DNA of 64,000 bases from Trichinella spiralis (lineage: Eukaryota > Nematoda > Enoplea > Trichinellida > Trichinellidae), in the NCBI GenBank assembly GCA_000181795.3, contig CM012954.1, positions 13,402,581-13,466,580 of the forward strand, in the 5' to 3' direction. The notes beneath the pieces were generated by a model. The model saw only the letters and a program-made list of their open reading frames with translations, was not told the origin of the DNA and made no database searches. Positions 24,001 through 35,000 of this stretch are shown here, piece by piece. The position numbers and the translations under genes are program-made. The stretch's first letter is position 1, and each line of letters starts with the position of its first letter.

Positions 24001-24080
24001 CGATTCTCGTAGTAATCGTTCTGGTAGCATATTTGATTGGCCGGGCTCGTACCCGCCGACAAACATATGAAAACATCTGA
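21037..24080 (+). CDS. Lysosome-associated membrane glycoprotein (LAMP family)
   Basis: Type I membrane protein of lysosomes. Eight exons join in phase: 21037-21079, 21596-21696, 22697-22883, 22942-23112, 23173-23303, 23366-23633, 23706-23873 and 23935-24080 (1215 nt, 404 residues). Exon 1 encodes a signal peptide (MRISFVFCVLLCIS). The luminal region contains paired cysteines (YSCKF, TTCQAD, SEICLRF, SYCASAN, PNCLNP, YGCMSD) in two halves, and several sequons (NIS, NWT, NLT, NVT, NAS, NET, NIT). Near the end EEKCSADLMTSDLIPI leads into one transmembrane helix (IIGAALAILVVIVLVAYLIG), the RARTRR stop-transfer, and the last four residues YENI, a YxxPhi adaptor-binding signal at the very C-terminus as in LAMPs. 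The 2-domain length is closer to vertebrate LAMP1/2 than to the shorter C. elegans lmp-1. Confidence 0.85.
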
Positions 24081-24850
24081 AAACTTTTCTACATATATAT
24101 TTTTTTTTCCTCTATTCTCTTCTTTGAAATTTTACATTACTATCTTTATAGTTTCTTTATTTTTTATTATTATTTATTCTTCAAGCTTTTCTTTTTAAAA
24201 ATCTACATTATCTGGTAAGAGAATGCCTTGATCAAAAAATGTTTTCGATTGTGTGATTTTTTTGAATATTATATACATGCGTAACATTATGTTAACTTAA
24301 CCAGTTATGCATGTATATATTATATACATATTTATTTATTTTCACATTAGTGAACTAACGGTTGATTGTATGTGTTATATGTATACATTTGACGATACTT
24401 TTTTTCTCAAATATTTGATCTGTTTGCGATTAATGCGTGAAATTGATAACGTTTCGTCTTCTCTGATGGAATGTAAAATTGTCATCAGGCAATAATTATG
24501 CACAATAATTTATTGGAAATTTTTTTGCAAAATTTTGCTTTTAAATTTTTGATCCGCTGTACAAATTTTTATTTTGTCCATCTATTTTACACAGTCTCTT
24601 CTGTCAACCGTGTGGAATATGCTTAGTAGAGAAAAAAAATTGAGTAAAAATGTTGTGATTTCTATTGTCACAATCACACTGCTTGCTTTTCAAGCGTCTA
24701 AAAACGCAGGATTTTTACATTTCTCCTATTGTTGTTCGATGAATCACAAAAAATGATCCACTGAAAACGAATTGCATATTCCTCTTTTTTTGAATTAATT
24801 ATTTTTTAGTTTTGTTTTTCTTTTCCCATTTCTCATTTTGGCTTCACATC
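24081..24850. other. Intergenic between LAMP and the small acidic gene
   Basis: 770 bases, very T-rich on the plus strand. No exon recognised. A T-rich stretch ending in TTTTAG at 24805-24810 could be an acceptor for 5' UTR splicing or leader addition of the next gene. Confidence 0.4.
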
Positions 24851-25256
24851 ATGAATCCAGCATCGGGTCGAGGTGAAGATTGGAACAACTCTGATGCGGA
24901 AATGTTGGACGTTCTTGCAAACAAAGAGGTGAGATATTTACGTCGACGAATTGTGGAAAATTATGCAGTCGTGAATTTACATTGTGAAAGTTTCTCCACA
25001 ATTTATTGCGTTTTCAGTTGTTAATTTATTGCAATTTTTTTGTAAGCGATATTAATTTTTGTTTCAAATATTAGACAATTATGGCATCACGAAGTCAAGT
25101 GAATAATGACGAAGGTACAAGCGTTGAGGCTTTCAGAGATTTTTTCAACAGTACGTCAATTGGCCATTGGTTGAGTTGAAGAGAGATGTTGATCGATTGA
25201 TTAATTTTTGATTTTCAGAATTTGAAGATCTCTGCGATGAAGACGACCTAGATTGA
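24851..25256 (+). CDS. Small acidic protein of unknown function (63 aa)
   Basis: Three small exons (24851-24928, 25075-25150, 25219-25256; 192 nt) join in phase into 63 residues with canonical GT/AG borders. The product has no signal peptide or membrane segment. It is polar, with an N-terminal MNPASGRGEDWNN, a middle helix-like NSDAEMLDVLANKE, and an acidic, aromatic C-terminus FRDFFNKFEDLCDEDDLD. I do not recognise the family; the short acidic end resembles small subunits of large complexes but that is only a resemblance. It sits 770 bp after LAMP and its stop is only 69 bp before the PNPase ATG on the same strand, so the two could be co-transcribed. The exon-intron structure, with short introns in frame, is the main evidence it is a gene. 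Confidence 0.6.
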
Positions 25257-25325
25257 AAATATATCCACTTCGATCGATTTGTTTTTATTTGTTCTTTTTT
25301 TTCGTTTTGCAAAGTTTTTTCTTGA

Positions 25326-27819
25326 ATGGGATTTTTCTGCGTTGTTACTCGTTTGACAAAATTGGCTCCATTTTCTCCGTTGCTGACATCTTCTCGTCCA
25401 GTGGTCAGTGTGCAAGCCGATGTCGGCTCAGTGCCGATGATTCTGGAAACTGGTCAATTGGCCAGACTGGCCGACGGTTCGGCCGTGGCGAAAATGGGCG
25501 CCACGGCGGTCATGGCGACCGTGGTGGCCAAGAGCCGTTCGGCGGTGCAGCCGATGATGTTCATGCCTTTGACGGTCGACTACCGAAGCAGGGCGGCGGC
25601 CGTCGGTCGCATACCGACCAATTTTTTGAGACGCGAAATCGGCGCCTCGGACAGTGAAATACTGACCGCCAGGATGATCGACCGTTCTCTGAGGCCGGCT
25701 TTCGGGCGGGACTGCTACGTCGATTGTCAAGTCAGTTGCAGCTTGTTGTCTTTGGAAGCGGACGCCACTGGGGCGGATGTGCTCGCCGTCAACGCAGCTT
25801 CGGCCGCTTTGGCTTGTTCGAACGTGGTCTGGAACGGCCCGGTGGCTTGCGCCAGGGTTTGTTGGGTCGATTCGAGGCCGGTTTTGAATCCCAGCCGGCA
25901 GCAGTTGGAAATGAGCACCCTGAATTTGGTGTTGTCGGTCGGCGAGCATCGTCGGATAGTGATGGTCGAAGCGGGCGGTGGCAGCAGCGGCTCCTGCTCC
26001 TTGGACCAATTGTACGCTTGTTGCGACTTGGCCGTCGACAGTGCCCAACGGACCTTGGATGCCATCAAGCAGTTGGCGGCCAGAGCTGGAAAGCCGAAAC
26101 GCGTCCCGAGTGGTCAACTGCTGCCGGCCGACAAGCCTGACGATCTCACTGGCGCCATTCAGCTTTACGCTTCGGCCACGTTGGGCGAGCTGTTGTTGGA
26201 CAAAGACCTGGACAAGATGGCTTTCGACGAACGGGTGGCAAATTTGCGCCACGAAACCGCGGACAATTTGCGTCAAGCCGACTGTTTCCAAGACGACCAG
26301 TTGCGCTTTTTCGACGTTGCGTTCAACGATCTGCTGAAGAAAGCCCTACGCGATCAAGTGTTCAACACTGGTCACAGGCGTGACGGTCGCACGTTGGACG
26401 AACTCAGACCAATCGACTGTTCAGTGGATTTGTACCCGTCACTGCATGGTTCTGCACTCTTTCAGAGGTGACGATTATTCATCCATTTGTTTGTTTGTTT
26501 GTTTGTTTGTTTGTTTATTTGTTGTTCCTGTGAACAGAGGACAAACGCAGGTGATGTGCTCGCTGACATTCGATTCTCGACAAGCGGCTTTTCGAGGCGA
26601 CGTGTTCTCTCTGCTGAATAGTGGTGGAATAACGAAAGAGAAGAAATTCATGTTCCATTACAATTTCGCGTCGTTTGCGACCAACGAGCTGTCATCAGCA
26701 CGCGGCATTGGTCGTCGGGAGTTGGGCCACGGTGCGTTGGCTGAAAAAGCTTTACGTCCGGTGGTGCCGTCCGATTTCCCATTCACTATACGTCTGGCGG
26801 CTGATGTGCTCGAAAGTAACGGCAGCTCGTCGATGGCATCCGTCTGTGCCGGCTCTTTGGCACTGATGGATGCAGGCGTGCCAACAAAGAGCTCCGTCTC
26901 CGGTGTAGCGATCGGTTTGATGAGCAAACAAGGTGAGCGAATATATAATCTATATATTGGTATTCGATTTTTTGATTTTTTATTGAAATTTCTATTTTTC
27001 TTTAAAATATATTCTTGGCGAGATGTTGGCACAGCTCACACATCATCGTTTGTTTGTATTTTAGACGAAAATGGAAACATTTCAGATTATCGTCTATTAA
27101 CAGATATTGCTGGTATTGAAGACTTTTTCGGTGATATGGATTTCAAAATTGCTTTCACGTCGAACGGTGAAGTGACGGCCATTCAATTGGACACTAAACT
27201 TCTAGGCGGCATCGATCAGCGCATCTTCCGTCAGGCTTGTGAACGGGGTTTGCAAGCGAATCGGAACGTGCAACGGAAAATGGCCGCCTGCTTGGCCAAG
27301 CCGAGGGCGGCGGTCAAGCCCAACGGACCGGTGGAAGAGCAGCTTCCAGTTCCGGCTTCGAAACGCAGCCGGCTGCTCGGCGCCGGTGGTTTGAACTTGA
27401 AACGGATTGAAGCCCGCACCGGTGTGCAAATATCCCAACTGGACGACACGGTCTATTCGGTGTTCGCGCCGAACAAGCAGGCGATGCAGCAGGCGCGTCA
27501 AAGTTTGGACCAGCTTCTTGCCGACAACGTCGAAGAGGAGCAGCTTGAATTTGGCGCCATATACGAGACCAAAATTGTCGAACTGAAAGACGCCGGTCTG
27601 ATGGTGCAGTTGCATCCGTCCTTGGCGCCGGTTTTCGTACCAAATTCCCAACTCGACAGCCGTCGCATCGCACATCCCGCCACGTTGGGCTTCCAAGTTG
27701 GCCAGACGCTGTTGGTCAAATATTTCGGCCGGGATCCAGTCACTGGTCAAATGCGGCTTTCTAGAAAAGTGTTGCAACAGATCGGACCTGCTGGTACGAA
27801 AAAACTTGGCATTGAATAA
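25326..27819 (+). CDS. pnpt1: Polyribonucleotide nucleotidyltransferase 1 (mitochondrial PNPase)
   Basis: 3'-5' phosphorolytic exoribonuclease of mitochondria. Three exons (25326-26467, 26538-26932, 27065-27819; 2292 nt, 763 residues; human is 783). The N-terminus MGFFCVVTRLTKLAPFSPLL is a plausible mitochondrial presequence. The first RNase PH core has ETGQLARLADGSAVAKMG and FLRREIGASDSEILTARMIDR. A helical linker follows, then the second core: LHGSALFQRGQTQV, RRELGHGALAEKALRPVVP and LLTDIAGIEDFFGDMDF. That last stretch holds the catalytic Asp and is where phosphate and metal bind. The C-terminus has a KH domain (RLLGAGGLNLKRIEARTG) and an S1 domain ending KYFGRDPVTGQMRLSRKVL. GC content is high. 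Intron 1 is 70 bp and carries a (TTTG)n tract; intron 2 is 132 bp and free of stops in the reading frame. Long antisense frames here are shadows of the biased codon usage. Confidence 0.96.
26483..26515. repeat. (TTTG)n microsatellite inside PNPase intron 1
   Basis: About seven TTTG units fill nearly half of the 70-bp intron between exons 1 and 2. Confidence 0.9.
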
Positions 27820-29916
27820 TAAGAATAAGAATAATAACGAGACGAGAATGTTGAAATGACGGTGAAAATTATTTTATATTAATAATAATGTACATTTTTT
27901 GCTCAAATGCAACAAATGAAAAATGTAACGTATACATAGAAAACTTTTCTTAAATCTTTCATTTTTTTAACTGTCATCTATTTTTCACATCACATGGCTG
28001 GCTGTTTTTGCTGATGGTGAAAACTGCGTTTCCATATTATGCATTGTATAATTGTGCAAACAAAAAACGAACGAACGCGCACCATGCTATGCAGAAATTT
28101 GTGCTGCACAAAGATCGATCATTCGATAAATATGCAACGCGAAAGAGGCCAGACACATGAATGAAACAAGTTTTGGCTGCTGCTGATGCTGATAAAATTG
28201 TACAAATTTGCAATTTGACAAAAACCAAAACCATAAACACGCTATGCACCATCAGCATTCACATTAGCCAAATTCGAACGTCGGTGGAAAAGTAATAATA
28301 AATCGGTTGCATCGTCATCACCACGAAAAGAATGCTCTCGTCTTATTCATTGCAAATCATCATCATCAACCTTGCAATATCAGTGGAGAAGAAAAAAGCA
28401 TGCATAAATCATCTTTTTTACCCATTTGAAATTGATCACCTTGCAGATAGATATTGCACAGGTGGCATGTGGCTTGTGGAACTTGTGAATCTAAATGCCA
28501 AGAAGTTCAGGACAACGCAGCAACGTTTGCGAATGTCCAAAAATGTTGACGATGCTCTACGGCCTGATTTTTGCAAGGTCGCAACGTAGCAAAGATCACT
28601 TTTAACCATTGGAAATGGCAAACTGCTTTTGAAACTTTGCATCTTTCAGTCGATAATACACATTAACTAATAGCAGAACAATATTTTATAAATAAATAAA
28701 CAAGCAAAATGCATATATATATATATATATATATCCAATTTTATCATGTATATATATAACTACATAAGCAAATATTTATCCTTTTCCGTATGTCCGTATG
28801 TGTTTGCAAATACATACACAGATGCACATATGCATAAATATAAATAAATAAATATACGTACAAAAAAATTTTACGTTACAATTTATTCGATGTGAAAATC
28901 AAGTAAAAAATTATTATATATATATGAGCAAGTTATAATTAAAATTTTAACAAAATTCACATTAGAAGTTCAGTTGTTGCTTTTCAAATTTTATTAACTG
29001 CTTTATTAAATTTTATTAAAAAAACAATTTAAACTATTTCATTCAGTTGCTATTTATTTATTACTAATGCACGAAGCATTTGAAAAATAGGGAAGACATA
29101 TGACGCTGAAAATTTGCATCATTTACATTCCTTATTTGGCAATAATGCTGTGATTCAATTTTAAAGAATTTTAATACATTTAATTGCGTCATAAACGTAT
29201 CAATTCAGCAGCTTTTTTAATTTTATACGACGCAGATGTTTTTATCTTTTTACACTGTTTTGCTCTTTGAGATGTGAAGAACAAGTATTGCATTTTAACT
29301 GAACGAAATAAAATTGCATTTCAAATAAATCATAAATAAAATAAAACATTTAAATCAATTAATTGCCATATTTACTTTATATTTTGAATTTAATATATTT
29401 TTGTAGAATGAGTAAATAATTCATTTGTACTTTTTGCACGTTTACGGTAGCAATGAAGTATGGTGACTTGGAGGGATATGAATTATTCCAAATTTTTTTT
29501 GTTTAATGGTATCTTTATGATATGTAACTGGTCAGGAATCCTCAATAGTTCTTATGTTGTTCGTTTAATGACATATTATTCTGCTAAAGTTATTATCCAA
29601 TTTTATCATACAGTTGCATCAGAATGACGATTTTCTATTTATGATGCTCAAATTTAGATTTGTTTAAATATTGTTAACTTGTTTTCGTTGGAAATTTAAG
29701 TTTTTCTGTTTATAAATTTTGCTGAGATGAATGAAAACATTTCATATCTGCGCTTTCATTGAAATCTACAATCGTTCGCGACACCCCAGATATGTTTTGA
29801 AATTCAAAATGTTGGCTGTTGAAATGACATTTCTACGGTTACTTTATGTGTAGTATATATTTTATTTTCAGAAAAGATTCATATAACTGGAAATTTGATA
29901 TTCTTCTTTTTCTGGC
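27820..29916. other. Intergenic between PNPase and eL14
   Basis: 2.1 kb of AT-rich DNA. It contains an (AT)n tract at about 28713-28734 and shorter TATATA runs near 28748 and 28916. Short frames at 28037-28642 have no recognisable product. The T-rich segment ending in TTTTCAG at 29865-29871 precedes the eL14 leader and is probably a trans- or cis-splice acceptor. Confidence 0.5.
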
Positions 29917-30780
29917 ATGGTAAGTATACTTAAAAATGCCTTACTATTTAACATCATGGACAAAAAAGATTATTATAACGCTGACAATATAATAATACTA
30001 ATGACACTTCGTGAAATGATTATCATTGCGATAAACTCAGTTTTATTATGTATATAGAGCAGTAATAATTTTAGTACACGTTGTAATGTAAATTAATTAA
30101 CATAAAGATTTATATGCGAAAATATTTTTTACATTGGAATCGTTTCATTTTTTAATTTTAATAGGGTATATTCGATGTGCTCGTCCAGATTGGCCGAGTG
30201 ATTTACATAGCAAGAGGAAGAGAAAGAGGAAAATTGGCAGTTATTGTCAATGTAGTTGATGGAAATCGAGTACGCAGTTTGGCTTTGTCGGAGTAGAGGT
30301 TTTTCATTTTTAAACTTCAGGCACTCGTTGATGGTCCCGGATTGAAAAGGCAAATGATTCATTTCAAAAACATGTTGTTGACTAAGATGACGTTGAAAAT
30401 TACACATTATGACAAAACCAAAGCCATCATTGCGGCATGGGAAAAAGCGAACATAAATGAACTCTGGTCCAAGACTAAACTGGCCCAAAGTAGAAGAAGA
30501 AGGGCTCTGGTATGAATAATTTTTTGTTAATTAATAATTTAAAAAATCAGTGTTTGTTTAGCGTGCAAAAATGAGTGATTTCGATCGTTTCAAGCTGATG
30601 AAAGCAAAGCAGGCTGTAATTGTTTCACTGTAGCTATTGTTTTATTTTATAGTGGAATTTTATCCTTTTCAGCGAAACCGTATCTTGAAACGTGAATTTG
30701 AGCGTGTGAAAATACTTCACAAAAGAGCAGAAAAGAAAGCAAAGCAATCAAGTAAGAAGAAGAAGAAGGTTGCAGCTTGA
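29917..30780 (+). CDS. rpl-14: Ribosomal protein eL14 (RPL14)
   Basis: Component of the large cytosolic ribosomal subunit. The coding exons are 29917-29919 (only the ATG), 30165-30269, 30321-30509, 30562-30615 and 30673-30780, giving 459 nt and 152 residues in phase. The KOW-like start GIFDVLVQIGRVIYIARG is followed by LAVIVNVVDGNRALVDGP, the RQMIHFKNMLLTKMTLKI block, and a basic C-terminal half with DFDRFKLMKAKQ and a KKKKKVAA tail. The initiation codon is isolated by an intron placed directly after it. The leader has a pyrimidine run (TTCTTCTTTTTCTGGC) just before the ATG, similar to the TOP tracts of ribosomal protein mRNAs, and an AG acceptor at 29871 upstream. AATAAA at about 30823 is a likely polyadenylation signal. 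Confidence 0.93.
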
Positions 30781-31921
30781 AAATGATCAACTGAAAATTT
30801 TATATTTGTGGTTTTCAAAGTCAATAAATTGAATTTGAAACCGAATGAAGGTGTTAAACTGTTTTTTTTGCTTTAATATTACAGATGCAGTCCGAGTAGT
30901 TTCATGTTTCAAGTAACGTGAAGATTTTTATAAGTTCTTCACTTAATTTTCTTTTCAATTGAATTATGCTCCATCTATTGAATGTTTTCATTTCAAAGAG
31001 TGAAACTAATTTTAATGTAATAATCAATAAGAATACTGTAGAATTTGTACTGGATTGAATTGAGCTATCGGTTGGATGCCTGCTCTGTCAAGTTCCCTGG
31101 GGAATGGTGTTTATACTGAATAATATTCTATAATGAAAACTCATTTCGATTGCATCAATATCAACAATATAAACGTTTTATAGTTAAATATGCATTTCAT
31201 ACAGTAGTACGGAAAAGTAGGTTTTATTTTCTTTGCAGGGATAAACTGTCTTGAATGTTGCAAAGAATTGCTGGTTGGAAACTTATTTTGCTATTAATTT
31301 TTGCTCTTATGTTTTCATGTTTATACAACCAAACTAATATTACTGCAGAAGCGAATTTAGTGCTATTCAAAGAGTTCGTTAAGTAATCTGTTTGCCTGAA
31401 TTAGTAAAAACGAGACAACTGAAAAGCTTCTTCTTTAGTGCTGCACTCTGTTTGAGATGTACATTTTTCAGGATTTTGAAAGTTATTATAATGGGATCAC
31501 TTTTCAACTGAACTTTCAAAATAAAAGTTCTCACACAATATTTTTCATAATGCATATTTTATTTCTAATATAATAAAATGTGCTCTCTGAGTAATTTCAT
31601 TAATTAGATTAATTCAGTGCAAAATTTATTATTTTACATAGATTTATTTTACATTTTTGCTTACTGTTAGAAGTACATTAGATTCACATATATAAATCTG
31701 CTTAAATTTTATTAAAACTCAAAAAACGGTAATAATAGAACTTCATAAAAATGTAAGCTTTGTAGAAATTACTAATTTGCATATGTAAACGTGAAATCAG
31801 CTTATAAAGATTACAACTTAATTTTCTATTTTACTGTAAGGAGTTTAACTTCACTCGTGAAATTTTTGTACGCGTTAAAAAAGAATTCTTTTGCATTGGA
31901 CATTTTTTGAAACGAGTAGAA
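30781..31921. other. Intergenic between eL14 and Protein C10 genes
   Basis: 1.1 kb AT-rich. No exon recognised; contains the eL14 polyadenylation site and the presumed promoter of the next gene. Confidence 0.5.
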
Positions 31922-32482
31922 ATGTTGACTAAAGCAGAAGGAAGAGGTATGTTATACTATTTCTGTCTGAATTGAATGTTATTTAAATGAATTATATAAT
32001 GCAAGCAGATTGGTCTTTTGTCCGATCACATTTAGAGTAGTATTAAAGTAAACCTAATGCTGGAAATAAATGTGCAAAAACATTGCATATGATTTATGTA
32101 AATGTGTGAAAATTTAGCTTCATTGCTACATATTTTGAAAAAATTACGTCAACTTCAAAATTCGGCAGCTTATCAAGAAGCGGAAAGTCAGTGTGGTAAC
32201 GATATGCTAAAACGAGTGCAACTTATTTACCCCTTAGTTATAAGAGCTGAGATGAATGCTGTTACTGACTATGGCTTTGCTGCGTCGTATGCCGGTATAT
32301 TTTTGCTTATTAATGAAAACAAATTTTCGAACAGAATTTTTACAGGATTGTCGGAATATATGCATGAAATTTATGTTCTTTCTGGTGAAGATAAGGAAGT
32401 TGAAAGATTGATGTCTGAAGTACGCAGTATGATTTTTCCAGAATTACCGCTTCCTGATGCTACAGCTGCACTTCCTTTGTGA
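31922..32482 (+). CDS. Protein C10 (C12orf57) homologue
   Basis: Two exons (31922-31946, 32118-32482; 390 nt, 129 residues). The protein matches the Protein C10 family, known in mammals as C12orf57/GRCC10, a small all-helical cytosolic protein whose loss causes brain malformation in humans and whose biochemical role is unsettled. Family landmarks visible: LLHILKKLRQLQNS, then CGNDMLKRVQLIYPLVIRAE (mammalian CNDMGKMLQFVLPVATQIQ), TDYGFAASYAGIFLL, FTGLSEYMHEIY, and the closing hydrophobic-Pro stretch MIFPELPLPD. The Ala-rich tail is also typical. The alternative start at 32102 would need a non-AG-spliced frame and would lose the conserved phase; the two-exon model from ATG 31922 is preferred. 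Confidence 0.82.
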
Positions 32483-32909
32483 TGCATTTGCTACATTTTT
32501 AAATTTAAGAAAACATGTTTTCTATTGTTTACTATTGTTTTGCGAATTATTTAAAATTTATTTCGACAACATTTCGACGACAACTAATGCCCTTGTGCCA
32601 ATTGTGGTGTTACTTTAAACATGTTATGTAGTTGTTTGCTTCACATTTTTCAGATGTTTCATTTTCTTGCTAAATGCGCATGCAGCTGGCTTCTGTTGTT
32701 TAAAGAATATGTATGCAATCGAAAATACAGTATGTGATAAGTATGTTGGGTTTGTTTATATGCTGATTTTTGCTTGCATTTGTTATTAAATTGTTTATAC
32801 TTTTACTGAATTTACTGTTTTTTTCAAGTCTAATTTACCCACGAATGTTGAAGATGAAATTTGGATAATCGACTGTAAAATTAATTTACCGATATTGCGT
32901 ATGAGTGGT
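32483..32909. other. Convergent spacer between Protein C10 and chitin-binding genes
   Basis: 430 bases between two convergent stop codons, holding both 3' UTRs. No other feature seen. Confidence 0.5.
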
Positions 32910-35000
32910 TTATGCTTGATCCGCTTTCTGATTTAGTAAATCATGTGATCCAATACATGCTTCAACTAGATCATACTGCAAGCAGTTTTTGCTGTTGACG
33001 TCGTAGAAAAGATCGACTGGACACTGTTCTGTTTTCAACGAACCATTGCTACATGTTGTGAATAGATTTGAACAAGTCGCTTTTGGATATGGATATCTAC
33101 CATCAGGAAAACCGACACAGTCTTCATCTGCCAGTTCTATTTTTTAAGGAAATAGGTATATAGTTAAGGAAAGACGTGTTTTTATTAAAATTTACCTTGG
33201 ATTTGATCGACATATTCATTTTTAGTATTTTGCGTTGTCATATTGTTCGTGCTCGTTTCATGGCACTCGGGTACATTCCAAAATTCGTCGCAAATTTGAG
33301 TAACTGGATCATAATACAGTTGCTCAGGACACATGAACGTTCTCAAGAAGCCATTCGCACACGAGTAAAACAGGTGACTGCAGCTTTGTTTAGGATCTGG
33401 GTACAATCCGTTAACCAACGCTCCGCAGTCTAACGGCAGTTCTGCACAACAAACAACATCGATAAGCTGAATACATTTTTTTCAAAATATTGTTACCTTC
33501 TGTTGTAGGAACAGTAGTTGTGCTGGTGCTTCTTTGTGCTGTTGTGGTCAGTGATTGATCAGTTGTAGTGAATAGATTTCCTAGTGACTGGCATGTTTTA
33601 CTTCTGCTGTCATATACAAGTTTTTGCTGGCAGTGCATTTCCCTTGCTAAACCACCACTGCAAGAGTAGAAAACTTGACTGTAACTGTATTTTGGATCGG
33701 CGTAAAAGCCGTCTGGCTTTGATTTGCAATCAAAGTCTACTGGAGGCAGTGTAGGCTGCATGGTGGATGTGTAATTTTGTTCTGAGCTTCGTTTGCCAGT
33801 ACATTCAAACACCTCACTTCTGTAGCGGCATATTTGGTATTCAGGGTCGAAAACTAACATATCAGGACAGTGGCGTGTCAGCTGCACTCCGAAATGACAT
33901 GTATAATACGTTTCTGAACAATTGATCGGGTAGCTTCTTGGATTCGCATAACTACCTCTTCCAATTTTTTTGCAATCATAAATTGGCGTTTCTAAATGAA
34001 AGTTGTAATAAGCTTTTAAAAATTAATTGATTTTTTACTTTTTCATTTAATATTTTTTAATTATTATTTTTTAGATTTAATGCAATTTACCTATACCGTT
34101 GCTGCTGCTTGGGGTAACGGTATGCCTTTCAAAACAACTTGGTGTTTCTGCATACGGTCTACATTGCAATAAATTTTGATTGAAAGAGAAATTCGCCCGG
34201 CAAGTATGTTTTATGGTTTTGCCATTCAAACAAATGTAATAATCTGAAGTGCAGGGTTTTCCGTAAAAACCATTTTCGATACTTTTACAGTTGAAGGGTG
34301 CTGTAAAGAAATTTATTCATTTAATTATTTTTACGTTTTATAAAATCCTTTAAAATGTTATGTAATAAGCTATGATAAAATAGAATCGTATATTATGTAT
34401 TCTTTCCAGTTATGTGTATTTTATGAACTTGTGTACAGATGTAAGAAAAGTGGCAAAATACTGAAGAACAATTTCCCTCTGTCATTTGACATGTGGATTT
34501 GAACTGACCGACACTATTTACTTTTCAAGCATTTTTTAGAATGTTATCATGAAAAAGCTCATAACATTTATATTTGAATTCTTAATTAATTAATTAATTT
34601 GAAAAAAAACAAGAATTTACCTGTTTCTTTAGTGCCATTTTGTAGTGCTTGATTTTGGTTGTTATTCAAACTTTTTTTTAATTTTGCCAACCAATAAAGC
34701 AGACAATTATAGATGTCAGTGCATCTTCGCTGTTGGAATAAAACACACTGATCACGGCGGTATACGTCAGCAGTTAAACCTTGTCGGAGACGAACTTGTG
34801 TGCATTCCATGTAGGAGCACGGCTGCCACGGTTGCCATTCTCCAACTGGGCAATTTGGATCACTTTCTGAATATATAAAAATTATTATTAATTTTTCGGT
34901 TTTGGAAATTATCCAACTGTGCACCGTTTTGATTATCACTTTTGCATGATAAAATCTTTGCAGCGTAGCATACAAAGATGAAGATCACGTTTGCACGCAT
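32910..35000 (-). CDS. Secreted protein with one thrombospondin-like module and five chitin-binding type-2 domains
   Basis: Six exons on the minus strand: 35000-34925, 34866-34621, 34300-34091, 33991-33497, 33441-33196 and 33136-32910 (1500 nt, 499 residues; every boundary in phase 1, which fits domain-exon shuffling). Exon 1 gives a signal peptide (MRANVIFIFVCYAAKILSC). Exon 2 has a TSP1-like WQPWQPCSYMECTQVRLRQG. The rest carries five CBM14/peritrophin-A domains, each with the spaced Cys and aromatic pattern: CKSIENGFYGKP, CKKIGRGSYANP, CKSKPDGFYADP, CGALVNGLYPDP and CVGFPDGRYPYP, with YxC, CP.L.YD and late Cys elements. A Thr/Ser-rich linker sits between the third and fourth. It likely coats or binds chitinous cuticle, eggshell or gut lining; the precise site is inference. 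Exon 1's donor (AAC G|GTGCAC) is weak but phase-correct. Confidence 0.85.

Noticed and set aside
25428-26291. 287-codon open frame on the minus strand opposite PNPase exon 1 (and 191 codons at 27202-27777)
   Set aside because: They are the antisense shadows of a GC-rich, strongly biased coding sequence; translations are low-information Arg/Gln/His-rich and match nothing, while the plus strand is clearly PNPase.
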